From contig AP018533.1 of NCBI GenBank assembly GCA_003573975.1, positions 744,001-808,000 of the forward strand: a DNA stretch of 64,000 nucleotides, in the 5' to 3' direction. Source of the stretch: Clostridiales bacterium CCNA10 (GTDB taxonomy: Bacteria > Bacillota > Clostridia > Oscillospirales > Oscillospiraceae). The notes under the pieces are model-generated. The model searched no databases. It had not been told where the DNA came from and saw only the letters and a program-made list of their open reading frames with translations. Positions 42,286 through 50,540 of this stretch are shown piece after piece (positions within the stretch are counted from its first letter, which is position 1; each line of letters starts with the position of its first letter). Position numbers and translations under genes: made by a program.

Positions 42286-43230
42286 TCAAAGGCCGGCGTC
42301 CCGGATGACCGCCTTCAGACGGGCTGCGGAGTCCAGCAGCGCCTGGCGCTCTCCGGGGTCCAGAGGGATCTCCAGCACCGACTCCACCCCGTTCCGGCCC
42401 ACGATGGCGGGGATGCTGAGACAGAGACCGTCCAGCCCGTACTGGCCCTGGAGCAGGACAGAGACGGGGAGCATGGCCCGCTCATCCCGGACGATGCACT
42501 CGGCGATTCGGGCCACAGCCATGGCGATCCCGTAGTAGGTGGCCCCCTTACGGCGGATGATCTCATAGGCGCTGTCCCGCACCTCGCGGTAGATGCGGTC
42601 CAGCCCAGCCCGGTCCGGACGGCCCCGCAGCTGGCAGAAGCGGTCCAGATCGATGCTGGAGATGTTGGCGCTGCTCCATACCGCCAGCTCACTATCTCCG
42701 TGTTCACCGAGAATGGCGGCGTGGACGTTGCGGCTGTCCACGCCCAGCTCCTGTCCCAGCAGATATTTCAGGCGGGCGGTATCCAGCACCGTGCCGGAGC
42801 CGAACACCTGTCCGGCCGGAAGTCCGGACAGCCGCCAGGCGGCGTAGGTGAGCACATCCACCGGATTGGATACCACCAGAAGGATGCCTTGAAATCCACG
42901 GCCGGTGAGCTCGGGCAGGATGCGCCTGAGAATGGCGGTGTTCCGCCCGATGAGATCCAAGCGGGTCTCGCCCGGTTTCTGGCTGGCTCCGGCAGCGAGG
43001 ATGACCATGGAGCAGTCGGCTGTATCGTCATAGGTCCCGGCATAAATCTGCATGGAGGCGGCGTATGGGAGGCCGTGGCTCAGGTCCATGGCTTCCCCCG
43101 CGGCCTTCTCCCGGTCAGAGTCGATGAGTACCAGCTCGGAGTATAGTCCGCGCTGCATCAGGCTGAAGGCGATGGAGGCCCCCACAAAGCCGCAGCCGAT
43201 AATGGCTGCCTTTCTCACGTCGATCATCAT
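42286..43230 (-). CDS. ldh: L-lactate dehydrogenase
   Basis: A 314-aa NAD-dependent enzyme of the LDH/MDH family. The Rossmann motif is AAIIGCGFVGASIAFSL near residue 8, followed by VLIDSDREKAAGEAMDL and VILAAGASQKPGETRLDL. The substrate region GASQKPGETR contains the Gln and catalytic-loop Arg of lactate dehydrogenases, and ILGEHGDSEL carries the proton-relay His. It regenerates NAD+ by reducing pyruvate. Monocistronic, starting ATGATG; the first ATG is annotated. Confidence 0.92.
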   Translation of the reverse strand: MMIDVRKAAIIGCGFVGASIAFSLMQRGLYSELVLIDSDREKAAGEAMDLSHGLPYAASMQIYAGTYDDTADCSMVILAAGASQKPGETRLDLIGRNTAILRRILPELTGRGFQGILLVVSNPVDVLTYAAWRLSGLPAGQVFGSGTVLDTARLKYLLGQELGVDSRNVHAAILGEHGDSELAVWSSANISSIDLDRFCQLRGRPDRAGLDRIYREVRDSAYEIIRRKGATYYGIAMAVARIAECIVRDERAMLPVSVLLQGQYGLDGLCLSIPAIVGRNGVESVLEIPLDPGERQALLDSAARLKAVIRDAGL

Positions 43231-43477
43231 TTACACGCTCCCTTCCACCATAGTCTGCCCGGCTTTTCGGCGGGGGATACCAACGACTGCTGGGTGAGAT
43301 GGGAGAGAGTGATTTTGCATGTTTCTTAGAATTGATCTGTCAGGAGAGGAAACTCGGGACTGGGATAACTGCACATATTTCCTTTAAAAATCATGGAGAA
43401 AATATTTATACAGCCGATTAATTGGTGAAAAATAGCCGAACAACAACTAAAAAACTGTGGATCCCACAATGTTTTTC
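43231..43477. other. Intergenic region upstream of the DUF3870 gene
   Basis: AT-rich stretch between the divergent ldh and DUF3870 genes. No gene or RNA recognised; it must carry the ldh promoter on the minus strand. Confidence 0.5.
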
Positions 43478-43506
43478 TTGACAATCTGCAAGGTATATAG
43501 TACATT
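43478..43506 (+). promoter_or_regulatory. Promoter of the DUF3870/D-aminoacylase/permease cluster
   Basis: TTGACA (43478-43483), 17-bp spacer, TACATT (43501-43506). Unlike the paralogous island cluster at 20 kb, no -24/-12 element is seen here. Confidence 0.65.
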
Positions 43507-43542
43507 ATATTCAAATTGAAACAGAAAGAGAGGGGAGACAGT

Positions 43543-43890
43543 GTGGGACAATGGCTTCCGGGCAAGCATATTTGTGTCGTCGGGACGGCCAGACCGGAAC
43601 AGCGGAATCCAATCTATCTGACCCATGAGCTGATCGTGTTGATCCTTGTGGTGGAACGGGAGACTGGGGTGATTGTGGGATGCGACATCAATATGGTCTG
43701 CTCCCTGACGCGTGAATTTATCAAGTCTGTATTTGAGGGGAAAAATCTGATTCGCGACATTGAAGAAATTAGGGAGAGCATCCAGGAAAATTATTTTGGA
43801 GCCTCGGCCAAGACGGTGGTGATGGCAGCCAGATCAGCACGAATGAAGCTGTTGGACTGTCTCGAAAACAGGAAAAATGAACATCAGTAG
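43543..43890 (+). CDS. DUF3870-family protein
   Basis: A 115-aa protein with a GTG start at 43543, chosen for the SD GAGAGGGGAGAC. The pattern GKHICVVGTARPEQRNPI, then VVERETGVIVGCDINMVCSLTREFIKSVFEGKNL matches the DUF3870 family, small soluble proteins often encoded beside carrier and amidohydrolase genes in Firmicutes. There is a 136-bp gap before the D-aminoacylase gene, with possible readthrough. Biochemical function is not known. Confidence 0.7.
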   Translation: MGQWLPGKHICVVGTARPEQRNPIYLTHELIVLILVVERETGVIVGCDINMVCSLTREFIKSVFEGKNLIRDIEEIRESIQENYFGASAKTVVMAARSARMKLLDCLENRKNEHQ

Positions 43891-44026
43891 TTTGCTATGA
43901 GGTTGAAAGTTGACTTGTCCTTTTGACTTATTTAGTAGTAAGATGCACTGATCTTGACGGATCGTAGGATCCGGCGGGATGCAGTGCCTTTTTTTATGAC
44001 AATTCAAAAAGGAGGCTGCTGTAACA

Positions 44027-45685
44027 ATGTATGATCTGATTCTGAAAAACGGCCTTGTGGCAGATGGGAGCCGGGCAAAGCCTTACCGGGCGGACGTCTG
44101 CATTCAAAACGGCTGCGTTGCCAAGATTACCAGGCAGCTGGACGAGACGGCAAACACAGTGCTGGATGTGGCGGGCTTAGTGGTAGCGCCAGGGTTTATT
44201 GATATACACAGCCACTCAGATGCCTGTCCTCTGGTGGATTATCCTGTGGAGAGCAAGCTGTATCAAGGTATTACCACTGAAATCACAGGAAATTGCGGTA
44301 TTTCCATTCTACCCAATACACCGGAGGGCTGGAGGTCCAATCAGGAGTATTTTTTCAATCAGCTGGAACTGCCCACGGGTGATCTGTCGCTGGAGGGGCT
44401 TTATGATTTGAACGATTATTCTAGTGCGGTGACGGCTCACGGCTGTATAGGAAACTATGGGCAGCTGATTGGACACGGTACATTGAGAGGCGCAGTGATG
44501 GGGTTTGTGGATCGGGATCCCACGCCGGAGGAAATGGAGCGGCTGAAGGCCCTTCTGCGTCGGGAACTGGAGGCGGGCGCCTTTGGAATGTCTCTGGGAC
44601 TGATTTATCCGCCGAGTTCTTTCTGTAAAACCGAGGAACTGGTGGAACTGGCCAAGGTCTTAAAGGAATATGATGCGCTGCTGACGGTACATATGAGAAG
44701 TGAAGGGCCGAGAGTATTCCAGGCGGTGGATGAGATGCTGGAGATCACACGGCGTTCCGGGGTCCATCTTCAGATTTCCCACTTGAAGCTGATGGGTAAG
44801 CCGCAATGGGGGCGTGCAGATGAACTGCTGGCAAAGATCCAGGCGGCCCGGGATGAGGGACTGACCATCACCTGTGATCAGTATCCCTACACAGCGACTT
44901 CGACCTCTATGACGGCACTGCTGCCGCACTGGGCCCATGACGGCGGTGTTCCGGCGCTGATTCAGCGGCTGAAGGAGCCGACCCAGAAGTTGAAGGATGA
45001 GACCGGAGAAGAAATGGAAAACCGGGGAGGTCCTGCCAGCATCCTGGTCTCCAGTACCCACGGATATCATCCGGAATGGGAAGGTAAAACAGTGGAGCAG
45101 TTGTCTCAGGAATTTCAGATGGATCCAGTGGATACTGTGATCCAGGTTTTGGAGCAGTGCGACAGTTCAGTAGCCTGCATCTATTTTTGTATCAATGAGG
45201 CAGATATGCTCCGCATCATGTCGGATATGAATATCTGCGTGGGGAGTGATGGCTACAACTTTTCCTATGACCGAACCATTACCTGTACAGATCCACACCC
45301 GCGCAGCTTTGGCACCTTCCCGAGATTCCTCCGACTGGTGCGGGAGCATGAACTGATGCCGCTGGAGGATGCTGTGTATAAGATTACCGGACTGCCGGCT
45401 CAGATTCTGGGCCTGACAGATCGGGGGATTCTGAGGGAGGGCGCGGTAGCTGATATTACTGTGTTCGATCCTGAGGCCATACGGGACTGTTCTGAATTTA
45501 CGGATTCAGTGAAGAAGCCAGAGGGAATCCGCTATGTACTGGTGGGAGGCAATGTGGTTTTGCAGAATGGAATTTCAACAGGAAGTAGAACGGGAGGTGT
45601 GCTGAAAAAAGGTAAGGCGGACCTGTTTGGGAGATCAAATGTGATCCAAATACAGAAGGGAGAAAACAAGTATGGAACTTGGTAG
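44027..45685 (+). CDS. D-aminoacylase (N-acyl-D-amino-acid deacylase)
   Basis: A 552-aa amidohydrolase-superfamily enzyme. Metal ligands are in VVAPGFIDIHSHSDA (HxH) with ITTEITGNCGIS following (Cys ligand); further ligands are in LLTVHMRSEG and GVHLQISHLKLMG, and the late Asp in ICVGSDGYNF. The C-terminal beta-sandwich contains VADITVFDPEAI. It hydrolyses N-acyl-D-amino acids, or related N-acyl compounds. The permease gene starts 14 nt inside its 3' end, linking uptake of the substrate to deacylation. SD AAAAAGGAGG is upstream. Confidence 0.92.
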   Translation: MYDLILKNGLVADGSRAKPYRADVCIQNGCVAKITRQLDETANTVLDVAGLVVAPGFIDIHSHSDACPLVDYPVESKLYQGITTEITGNCGISILPNTPEGWRSNQEYFFNQLELPTGDLSLEGLYDLNDYSSAVTAHGCIGNYGQLIGHGTLRGAVMGFVDRDPTPEEMERLKALLRRELEAGAFGMSLGLIYPPSSFCKTEELVELAKVLKEYDALLTVHMRSEGPRVFQAVDEMLEITRRSGVHLQISHLKLMGKPQWGRADELLAKIQAARDEGLTITCDQYPYTATSTSMTALLPHWAHDGGVPALIQRLKEPTQKLKDETGEEMENRGGPASILVSSTHGYHPEWEGKTVEQLSQEFQMDPVDTVIQVLEQCDSSVACIYFCINEADMLRIMSDMNICVGSDGYNFSYDRTITCTDPHPRSFGTFPRFLRLVREHELMPLEDAVYKITGLPAQILGLTDRGILREGAVADITVFDPEAIRDCSEFTDSVKKPEGIRYVLVGGNVVLQNGISTGSRTGGVLKKGKADLFGRSNVIQIQKGENKYGTW

Positions 45686-47003
45686 TTGGTCTTTGATTAC
45701 TGCACCGTCACTGCTGGCACTCATTCCGCTGATCGTTATGATCGTGTTGGTATTCCGTGGAAAGAGCAATGTTTCTGGCATGATGGTTGGCATCATCCTG
45801 GGCGCACTGATGATGGGCCAGGATCTTGGTGCGTTGGCGAAAGCGTTTTCTGCATCCCTGGGATCTACCACAGCTCTGATTGGTGTTATTATTATGACGG
45901 GAGCTGGCCTGGGTGTTTTGATGACAGAGACTGGCGTGACTCACACGCTGGTCTATTGGATCGTCAAGCGAATCGGTGTCAATACTCCGACAAAAGGTAA
46001 GCTGGCATTGGTAGTCTGCTCCATCCTGATCTGCGGCCTGCTGGGTACTTTAGGCGGCGGAAATGCAGTCATTGCCCCCATTATGCTTCCAATTTTGGCG
46101 TCTTTGGGTGTTACCCCTACCGTGGTGGCCACGCTCTTCAAGGTGGCCGGTGAGATCGGTCTGATGGTAGGCCCTCTGACCGGTGTGACACTGATCACCA
46201 TGGAAGTGACTGGCCTGTCTTATGGCCAGCTGATGCTCCAGGCGGTCTTGCCCTTCAGCTGCTTTTGGCTGGTGGGCGCTTGGATCGGATGCAACCGGGC
46301 ACAGAAGCGTACCCTGGGGAAAGAATCCTATTCCGTGGACGACGACATCAAGCATTTGGATTCTATCGTGATCACACCCAGGCAGAAGAGAACAACGGCC
46401 GCGTTCCTGGTGGCCTTCGTGCTGCTGGTGGTGTACGGGATCCTGACAAAGCAGGGCACCTCTTACGCCTTGATCGTGATGATCGCATTGGCGGTTGTGG
46501 TGACGCTATTCTCCTGGACGGACATCGATACAGCGGTTTCCTGTGTGACCAAGGGTGTGGCCTCTCAGGCGAATATGTTCCTGATCTTCATTACCATTGA
46601 TGTTCTGCTGAATCTGGTCACCTTGGGCGGCGGTTTTGATGCGATCTCCAATCTGCTGGGCGGTCTAGCCAAGGGCGGAGGAGCCACCGGTGTGATGCTG
46701 GCGGCCTCTATCGTAGGCGGATTTGGCATTGAGGCGGCCGCTGTGGCTGAGATCAAGATCATTGCGGAGATGTTCGGAGGTCTTGCTGCCGAGGTGGGTC
46801 TGCCCATGGGGTGCTTTGCGGTGTCCATCCTGGCGGCGACTCGTCTGACTGGATCCATGTATCCCACCACAAATTTTGCTGGCCAGCTGGGTACTGCACA
46901 GTGCGAGAATACTAAGGAGGCCCTTCAGGCCTGCTGGGTCAGTGTGGCCTTTGCGTGGGTGTTTGTTGCGGCGTACTCGTTGATTGGCCCCGTGATCCTG
47001 TGA
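45672..47003 (+). CDS. NhaC-like permease (second copy, with D-aminoacylase)
   Basis: A 443-aa membrane carrier that aligns without gaps over long stretches with the island permease at 20172 (both start MELGSW and have GGNAVIAPIM, GVTPTVVA and TRLTG-YPTTNF). It has about 11-12 hydrophobic segments. It overlaps the D-aminoacylase gene by 14 nt, so an N-acyl amino acid or related compound is the likely substrate rather than only Na+/H+ exchange. The paralogue's partner is an opine-dehydrogenase-type enzyme, so the two carriers probably handle related N-substituted amino acids. Confidence 0.78.
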   Translation: MELGSWSLITAPSLLALIPLIVMIVLVFRGKSNVSGMMVGIILGALMMGQDLGALAKAFSASLGSTTALIGVIIMTGAGLGVLMTETGVTHTLVYWIVKRIGVNTPTKGKLALVVCSILICGLLGTLGGGNAVIAPIMLPILASLGVTPTVVATLFKVAGEIGLMVGPLTGVTLITMEVTGLSYGQLMLQAVLPFSCFWLVGAWIGCNRAQKRTLGKESYSVDDDIKHLDSIVITPRQKRTTAAFLVAFVLLVVYGILTKQGTSYALIVMIALAVVVTLFSWTDIDTAVSCVTKGVASQANMFLIFITIDVLLNLVTLGGGFDAISNLLGGLAKGGGATGVMLAASIVGGFGIEAAAVAEIKIIAEMFGGLAAEVGLPMGCFAVSILAATRLTGSMYPTTNFAGQLGTAQCENTKEALQACWVSVAFAWVFVAAYSLIGPVIL

Positions 47004-47192
47004 GATCGTGACGGGATAGCGTGAAGCATTGGGCGTGTGTCCCTTCTCTGCGGAACGGCAGAGAAGGGACACATCAAGTTTATGGGAGAAGTGAATCCCG
47101 CTGCTCTGCTCTTGAAATTTATCCTTCCGCCTGATAAAATAAGGTAAATTTTCTCCGCTTCGGCGGAGGCGCGCAAAGGAGAGCGAACCGCT

Positions 47193-47564
47193 ATGATCCG
47201 TTTTAACCATTTTAACTTCAATGTCGTGGACCTGGACCGGAGCCTGACCTTCTACCGGGATGCCCTGGGCCTGGAGCCGGTGCGGCGCAAGACCGCGTCA
47301 GATGGCTCCTTCCAGCTGGTGTACCTGGGAGATGGAGAGACCGATTTTCAGCTGGAGCTGACCTGGCTGCGGGATCGGGGCGCAAAGCCCTACGATCTGG
47401 GGGAGTGTGAGTTCCACCTGGCTTTTGTCACAGACCAGTACGACGCCCTCTATGCCAAGCACAAGGAGATGGGCTGCGTGTGCTTTGAAAATCCCGCCAT
47501 GGGGATCTATTTCATCTCCGATCCGGATGGCTACTGGATCGAGATCGTGCCGGTGAAGGACTGA
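47193..47564 (+). CDS. VOC-superfamily protein (glyoxalase I-like)
   Basis: A 123-aa single-module VOC protein. FNHFNFNVVDLDRSLTFYRDALGL starts the first beta-alpha-beta unit with a metal His; the second half has FHLAFVTDQYDALYA and the terminal YFISDPDGYWIEIV with the metal Glu. It fits lactoylglutathione-lyase-type or related enzymes; the substrate is unresolved. The stop overlaps the next start (TGATG), so the two genes are coupled. Confidence 0.85.
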   Translation: MIRFNHFNFNVVDLDRSLTFYRDALGLEPVRRKTASDGSFQLVYLGDGETDFQLELTWLRDRGAKPYDLGECEFHLAFVTDQYDALYAKHKEMGCVCFENPAMGIYFISDPDGYWIEIVPVKD

Positions 47565-48613
47565 TGGCCGGCGGACACAGCGGCAGCTGGCCCGGATTTT
47601 TCCGGGTCTTTGCCGTTTTTGCGGCCCTGATGCTGCTCCTGGCCCAGGGCGCCCAGGAGCTGGTCCCTCCCACCAGTGGGGCGTGGCAGGTCCTTTCCGT
47701 CTATGAAGGGCTGACCCGCTGGTCCATCCCCGCCCTGTTCCTCCTGTGGGGGATGTCCACTCTGGAGGGCGGCGGCCGGGGCGGGCTGTCCGGCGCTCTG
47801 CTGGGGCGGGTCCTGCCTGCCTTCTGTATGCTGGTGTTCTGGGGGGCGGCCTATGCAGTGGCGGCCCATCTGCTGGGCGGCGGGGCGCTGAGCTGGAGCG
47901 GGATCGGCTCCGCCCTGCTGTCCGCCGCCCGGGGGGACACCTATTTTCACCTCTGGCCGCTGTACCCCCTGGTGGGCCTGTATCTCATCCAGCCTCTGCT
48001 GGCCCGGTTCACCGCCTCCGCCAGCCGGAACGAGGTGCTGTACCTGCTGGGGCTCTCGTTCCTCATGGCCAGCCTGCTGCCCCTGTGGGCCGCCTTCCAC
48101 CCCAACCACGCCCTTGTGGTCCTGCTGGACCGCTTTCAGATCCACGCTGTACTGGGATGGGTGGGCTATTACCTGGCGGGCTGGTACCTGCACCACTATA
48201 TGATCGGACGTATCCCGGAGTTTTTGATCTACCTTCTGGGGATCCTTGGCGTGGTCCTCACCCTGGCGGGCCCCAGGCTTATCGGCGGCGGGCGGGAGCT
48301 GTGGTACAGCTATACCGCCCCCGGCGTGGCCTGCACCGCCGTGGCGCTGTGCGTCCTGTTCCGCTATGTCCTGGGAGTCAGCGAGGAGCGCTCCCGCCGC
48401 AGCGCGGTGTACGCCCTGGGGGAGTGTGTATTCGGCATCTATCTGATCCACCAGCTCTGGGTCCTGGTGTTCCGGTGGTTCGGAGTGTCGCCTCTGGCCT
48501 TCGGGGCGGCCCTCTCTGTGCCGGTATTTGCCGGGATCTATTTTCTGCTGTCCCTCCCCTTTGCCTGGCTGATCGCCCGTATTCCGGGGGTGGGCCGGTG
48601 GCTGACGGGGTGA
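47564..48613 (+). CDS. Acyltransferase-3-like integral membrane protein
   Basis: A 349-aa membrane protein with about 10 hydrophobic segments. The layout fits the acyltransferase_3/OafA superfamily: FFRVFAVFAALMLLLAQ at the start, PALFLLWGMS, HLWPLYPLVGLYLIQPLL (the family's FHLWFLYxLIGLYLLxPxL motif) and a late GIYLIHQLWV. It probably modifies a surface glycan or lipid with an acyl group. It is coupled to the VOC gene; a hydrolase or glycan gene cluster is not nearby. Confidence 0.75.
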   Translation: MAGGHSGSWPGFFRVFAVFAALMLLLAQGAQELVPPTSGAWQVLSVYEGLTRWSIPALFLLWGMSTLEGGGRGGLSGALLGRVLPAFCMLVFWGAAYAVAAHLLGGGALSWSGIGSALLSAARGDTYFHLWPLYPLVGLYLIQPLLARFTASASRNEVLYLLGLSFLMASLLPLWAAFHPNHALVVLLDRFQIHAVLGWVGYYLAGWYLHHYMIGRIPEFLIYLLGILGVVLTLAGPRLIGGGRELWYSYTAPGVACTAVALCVLFRYVLGVSEERSRRSAVYALGECVFGIYLIHQLWVLVFRWFGVSPLAFGAALSVPVFAGIYFLLSLPFAWLIARIPGVGRWLTG

Positions 48614-48677
48614 ACGCCTCCTGTCATATCCCCGCCCCCTGTCCCATACAATGGGAAAAAACAAAGGAGTGGGGTCC

Positions 48678-48968
48678 ATGGGATATGATGAAGGCCGCCT
48701 GACGCCGGAGGCGGCGCACCACATACTGCTGGAGGGGCGGGAGCAGCTCACCGTCTCCGGTGTGGAGGAGGTGGAGAGCTTCGACGAGAACACCATCGTG
48801 ATGGTGACCGCCAAGGGGACGCTGGTGGTGCGGGGAGAGGACCTGCACATTGAAAAGCTGTCCCTGGACGGCGGAGATCTGAAGGTGGAGGGGGCGGTGG
48901 ACGCCCTCTCCTATGAAGATGACCGCGGGGGGCGGGGCGGACTGCTCTCCCGCCTGTTCGGCGGATGA
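48678..48968 (+). CDS. yabP: Sporulation protein YabP
   Basis: A 96-aa protein; ATG 48678 (SD AAAGGAGTGGGGTCC) is preferred to the ATG at 48651. HHILLEGREQLTVSGVEEVESFDENTIVMVTAKGTLVVRGEDLHIEKLSLDGGDLKVEG is the YabP/YqfC family core, a beta-rich domain. It is needed for spore coat or cortex development in Bacillus. The ATGA overlap with yabQ and the following divIC reproduce the conserved yabP-yabQ-divIC order of endospore formers. Confidence 0.92.
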   Translation: MGYDEGRLTPEAAHHILLEGREQLTVSGVEEVESFDENTIVMVTAKGTLVVRGEDLHIEKLSLDGGDLKVEGAVDALSYEDDRGGRGGLLSRLFGG

Positions 48969-49657
48969 CGGTGGACATCGCCGCCCAGCAGGCGGCGCTG
49001 CTCCAGGCGGCGGTCCTGGGCCTGGCCGCCGGACTGCTGTACGACCTGTTCCGCATCCTGCGCTGCCGGGTGCGTCTTCCCCTGCTGGGCCCGGCGCTGG
49101 ACCTGCTGTTCTGGCTGGTGCTGACCGGGGTGCTGTTCCTCTGGTCCCAGTGGGCCTGGGGCGGCCCGGTGCGGCTGTACGGGGTGGTGTTTCTCTTTCT
49201 GGGCGGGGTGATCTACTTCCGGCTGTTCAGCCGGTGGATGCTGTTTTTGGGCTACCGTATCGCCGATTTGACCACCTTTTTGCTGGGGATTCTGGCCCTT
49301 CCGTTGTTTGCACTAAATCGGCTGTTCAAAAAACTCAAAAAACTTGCAAAAAATATCTTCCTTTCTTCTGGGAAATGGTATAGAATAAATCAGATAACTC
49401 AAGAAATGGAGTCCACGGCCCGCCGTCGCGCGGACCGGGAGAGAGGGGGAGGGGCCAATGCGTCTGAAACGAGCCAGTCTGTTGACAAAGCTGGTGATTA
49501 CGGTGCTTCTGATCTATATGGCCACCTCCCTTCTGGATCTGTGGGGGCAGATCCAGTCTGCCCAGAGTCAGAGAGAGGAGCTGGCCATTCAGGTAGAACA
49601 GCAGCGCCTGGCCAATCAGGAGCTGCGGGACGCCATCGAAAACAGCGACGATCCTGA
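48965..49657 (+). CDS. yabQ: Spore cortex biosynthesis protein YabQ, with abnormal C-terminal extension
   Basis: The frame gives 230 aa. Residues 1-125 have four hydrophobic segments (LQAAVLGLAAGLLYDLFRILR, LLFWLVLTGVLFLW and others) matching YabQ, a membrane protein required for spore cortex. The part after about residue 165 is low-complexity and runs out of phase through the first 200 bp of divIC, so it is probably not part of the ancestral protein; either a stop was lost or the overlap is real. It overlaps yabP by ATGA. Confidence 0.8.
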   Translation: MTVDIAAQQAALLQAAVLGLAAGLLYDLFRILRCRVRLPLLGPALDLLFWLVLTGVLFLWSQWAWGGPVRLYGVVFLFLGGVIYFRLFSRWMLFLGYRIADLTTFLLGILALPLFALNRLFKKLKKLAKNIFLSSGKWYRINQITQEMESTARRRADRERGGGANASETSQSVDKAGDYGASDLYGHLPSGSVGADPVCPESERGAGHSGRTAAPGQSGAAGRHRKQRRS

Positions 49658-49733
49658 CACGCTGGAGCGGGTCGCCCGGGAGAAGGGGTATGTCAAGCAG
49701 GGAGAGACTCTGTACATCGACGTGGCGGGCTGA
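49458..49733 (+). CDS. divIC: Septum formation initiator (DivIC/FtsB family)
   Basis: A 91-aa bitopic membrane protein. A short basic N-terminus is followed by a transmembrane segment (LTKLVITVLLIYMATSLLDL), a coiled coil (residues 32-62, QSQREELAIQVEQQRLANQEL) and the ending VAREKGYVKQGETLYID, typical of the family. It functions in the divisome with DivIB/FtsQ and FtsL. SD AGAGGGGGAGGGG precedes ATG 49458. Its first 200 bp are overlapped by the yabQ frame. Confidence 0.9.
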   Translation: MRLKRASLLTKLVITVLLIYMATSLLDLWGQIQSAQSQREELAIQVEQQRLANQELRDAIENSDDPDTLERVAREKGYVKQGETLYIDVAG

Positions 49734-49828
49734 CTGCCTCCATTGGGGCTGCGGGGCCCCGGTCCATGCCCGGCATGAGCGGGCGCGGCTTCGAGGGGAA
49801 ATTTACAAGGAGGATATTTTAGGAGATT

Positions 49829-50317
49829 ATGGAGTTTGGTGTTGGGTCCATTTTGGACGGTAAGGTAACGGGAATCACAAAGTTCGGCGCGTTTGTGGCG
49901 CTTCCGGAGGGGCGCTCCGGTCTGGTCCACATTTCGGAGATCGCCTATTCCTATGTCAACGAGGTTTCCGATTACCTCAAGGAGGGGCAGGAGGTCAAGG
50001 TCAAGGTCATTGGGATCGATCAGACCAACCGGATCAATTTGTCCATCAAAAAGGTGAACGATCCCCCTCAGCGGCCCCAAGGCGGCTTTCAGGGCAGCCG
50101 TCCGCCCCGTCAGGGAGGGGCGCCCCGCTCCGGTGGCGGTCCCCGCACAGGCGGCCCACGTTCCGGCGGATTTGCGCCCCGGCCTGCAGCCAAGGAGCCG
50201 GCGGACTTTGAGGACCGTCTCCGCCAGTTCATGCAGGCATCCGACAGCAAGCTCTCTGAGCTCCGTTATCTGGAGAAGAAGGGCGGGAACCGCCGGGGCG
50301 GCGGTCGCCGCTCCTGA
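49829..50317 (+). CDS. S1 RNA-binding domain protein (YabR-like)
   Basis: A 162-aa protein. Residues 1-72 form one S1 OB-fold domain: VGSILDGKVTGITKFGAFVALPEGRSGLVHISEIA, then GQEVKVKVIGIDQTNRINLSIKK. The rest is a Pro/Gly/Arg-rich linker and a short helix (DFEDRLRQFMQASDSKLSELRYLEKK) followed by a basic tail. It matches the general stress protein YabR, encoded after divIC in many Firmicutes, which binds RNA or the ribosome. A terminator follows at 50337. Confidence 0.88.
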   Translation: MEFGVGSILDGKVTGITKFGAFVALPEGRSGLVHISEIAYSYVNEVSDYLKEGQEVKVKVIGIDQTNRINLSIKKVNDPPQRPQGGFQGSRPPRQGGAPRSGGGPRTGGPRSGGFAPRPAAKEPADFEDRLRQFMQASDSKLSELRYLEKKGGNRRGGGRRS

Positions 50318-50336
50318 TTGGACGGATCCGTTCCAA

Positions 50337-50365
50337 GGCCGTGGGGCTCTGCCCCACGGCCTTTT
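50337..50365 (+). terminator. Rho-independent terminator after the S1-domain gene
   Basis: GGCCGTGGGGC, loop TCT, GCCCCACGGCC, then TTTT. Confidence 0.9.
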
Positions 50366-50540
50366 GTCTCATATCGGCTCCCAGCATAAAAAAAGCGCCC
50401 CTTAGGGGCGCACCGCCGCCAGGCCACGGGTGCCTGCGGCGCAGGATACTGGTTGAGCTGCAAGTGCAGAATACCATAAAATAACAGTTGCGTCAACGGA
50501 AAGTTTTGTCGGATCCGGCCTTTCCGGGAAAGGAAATGAA

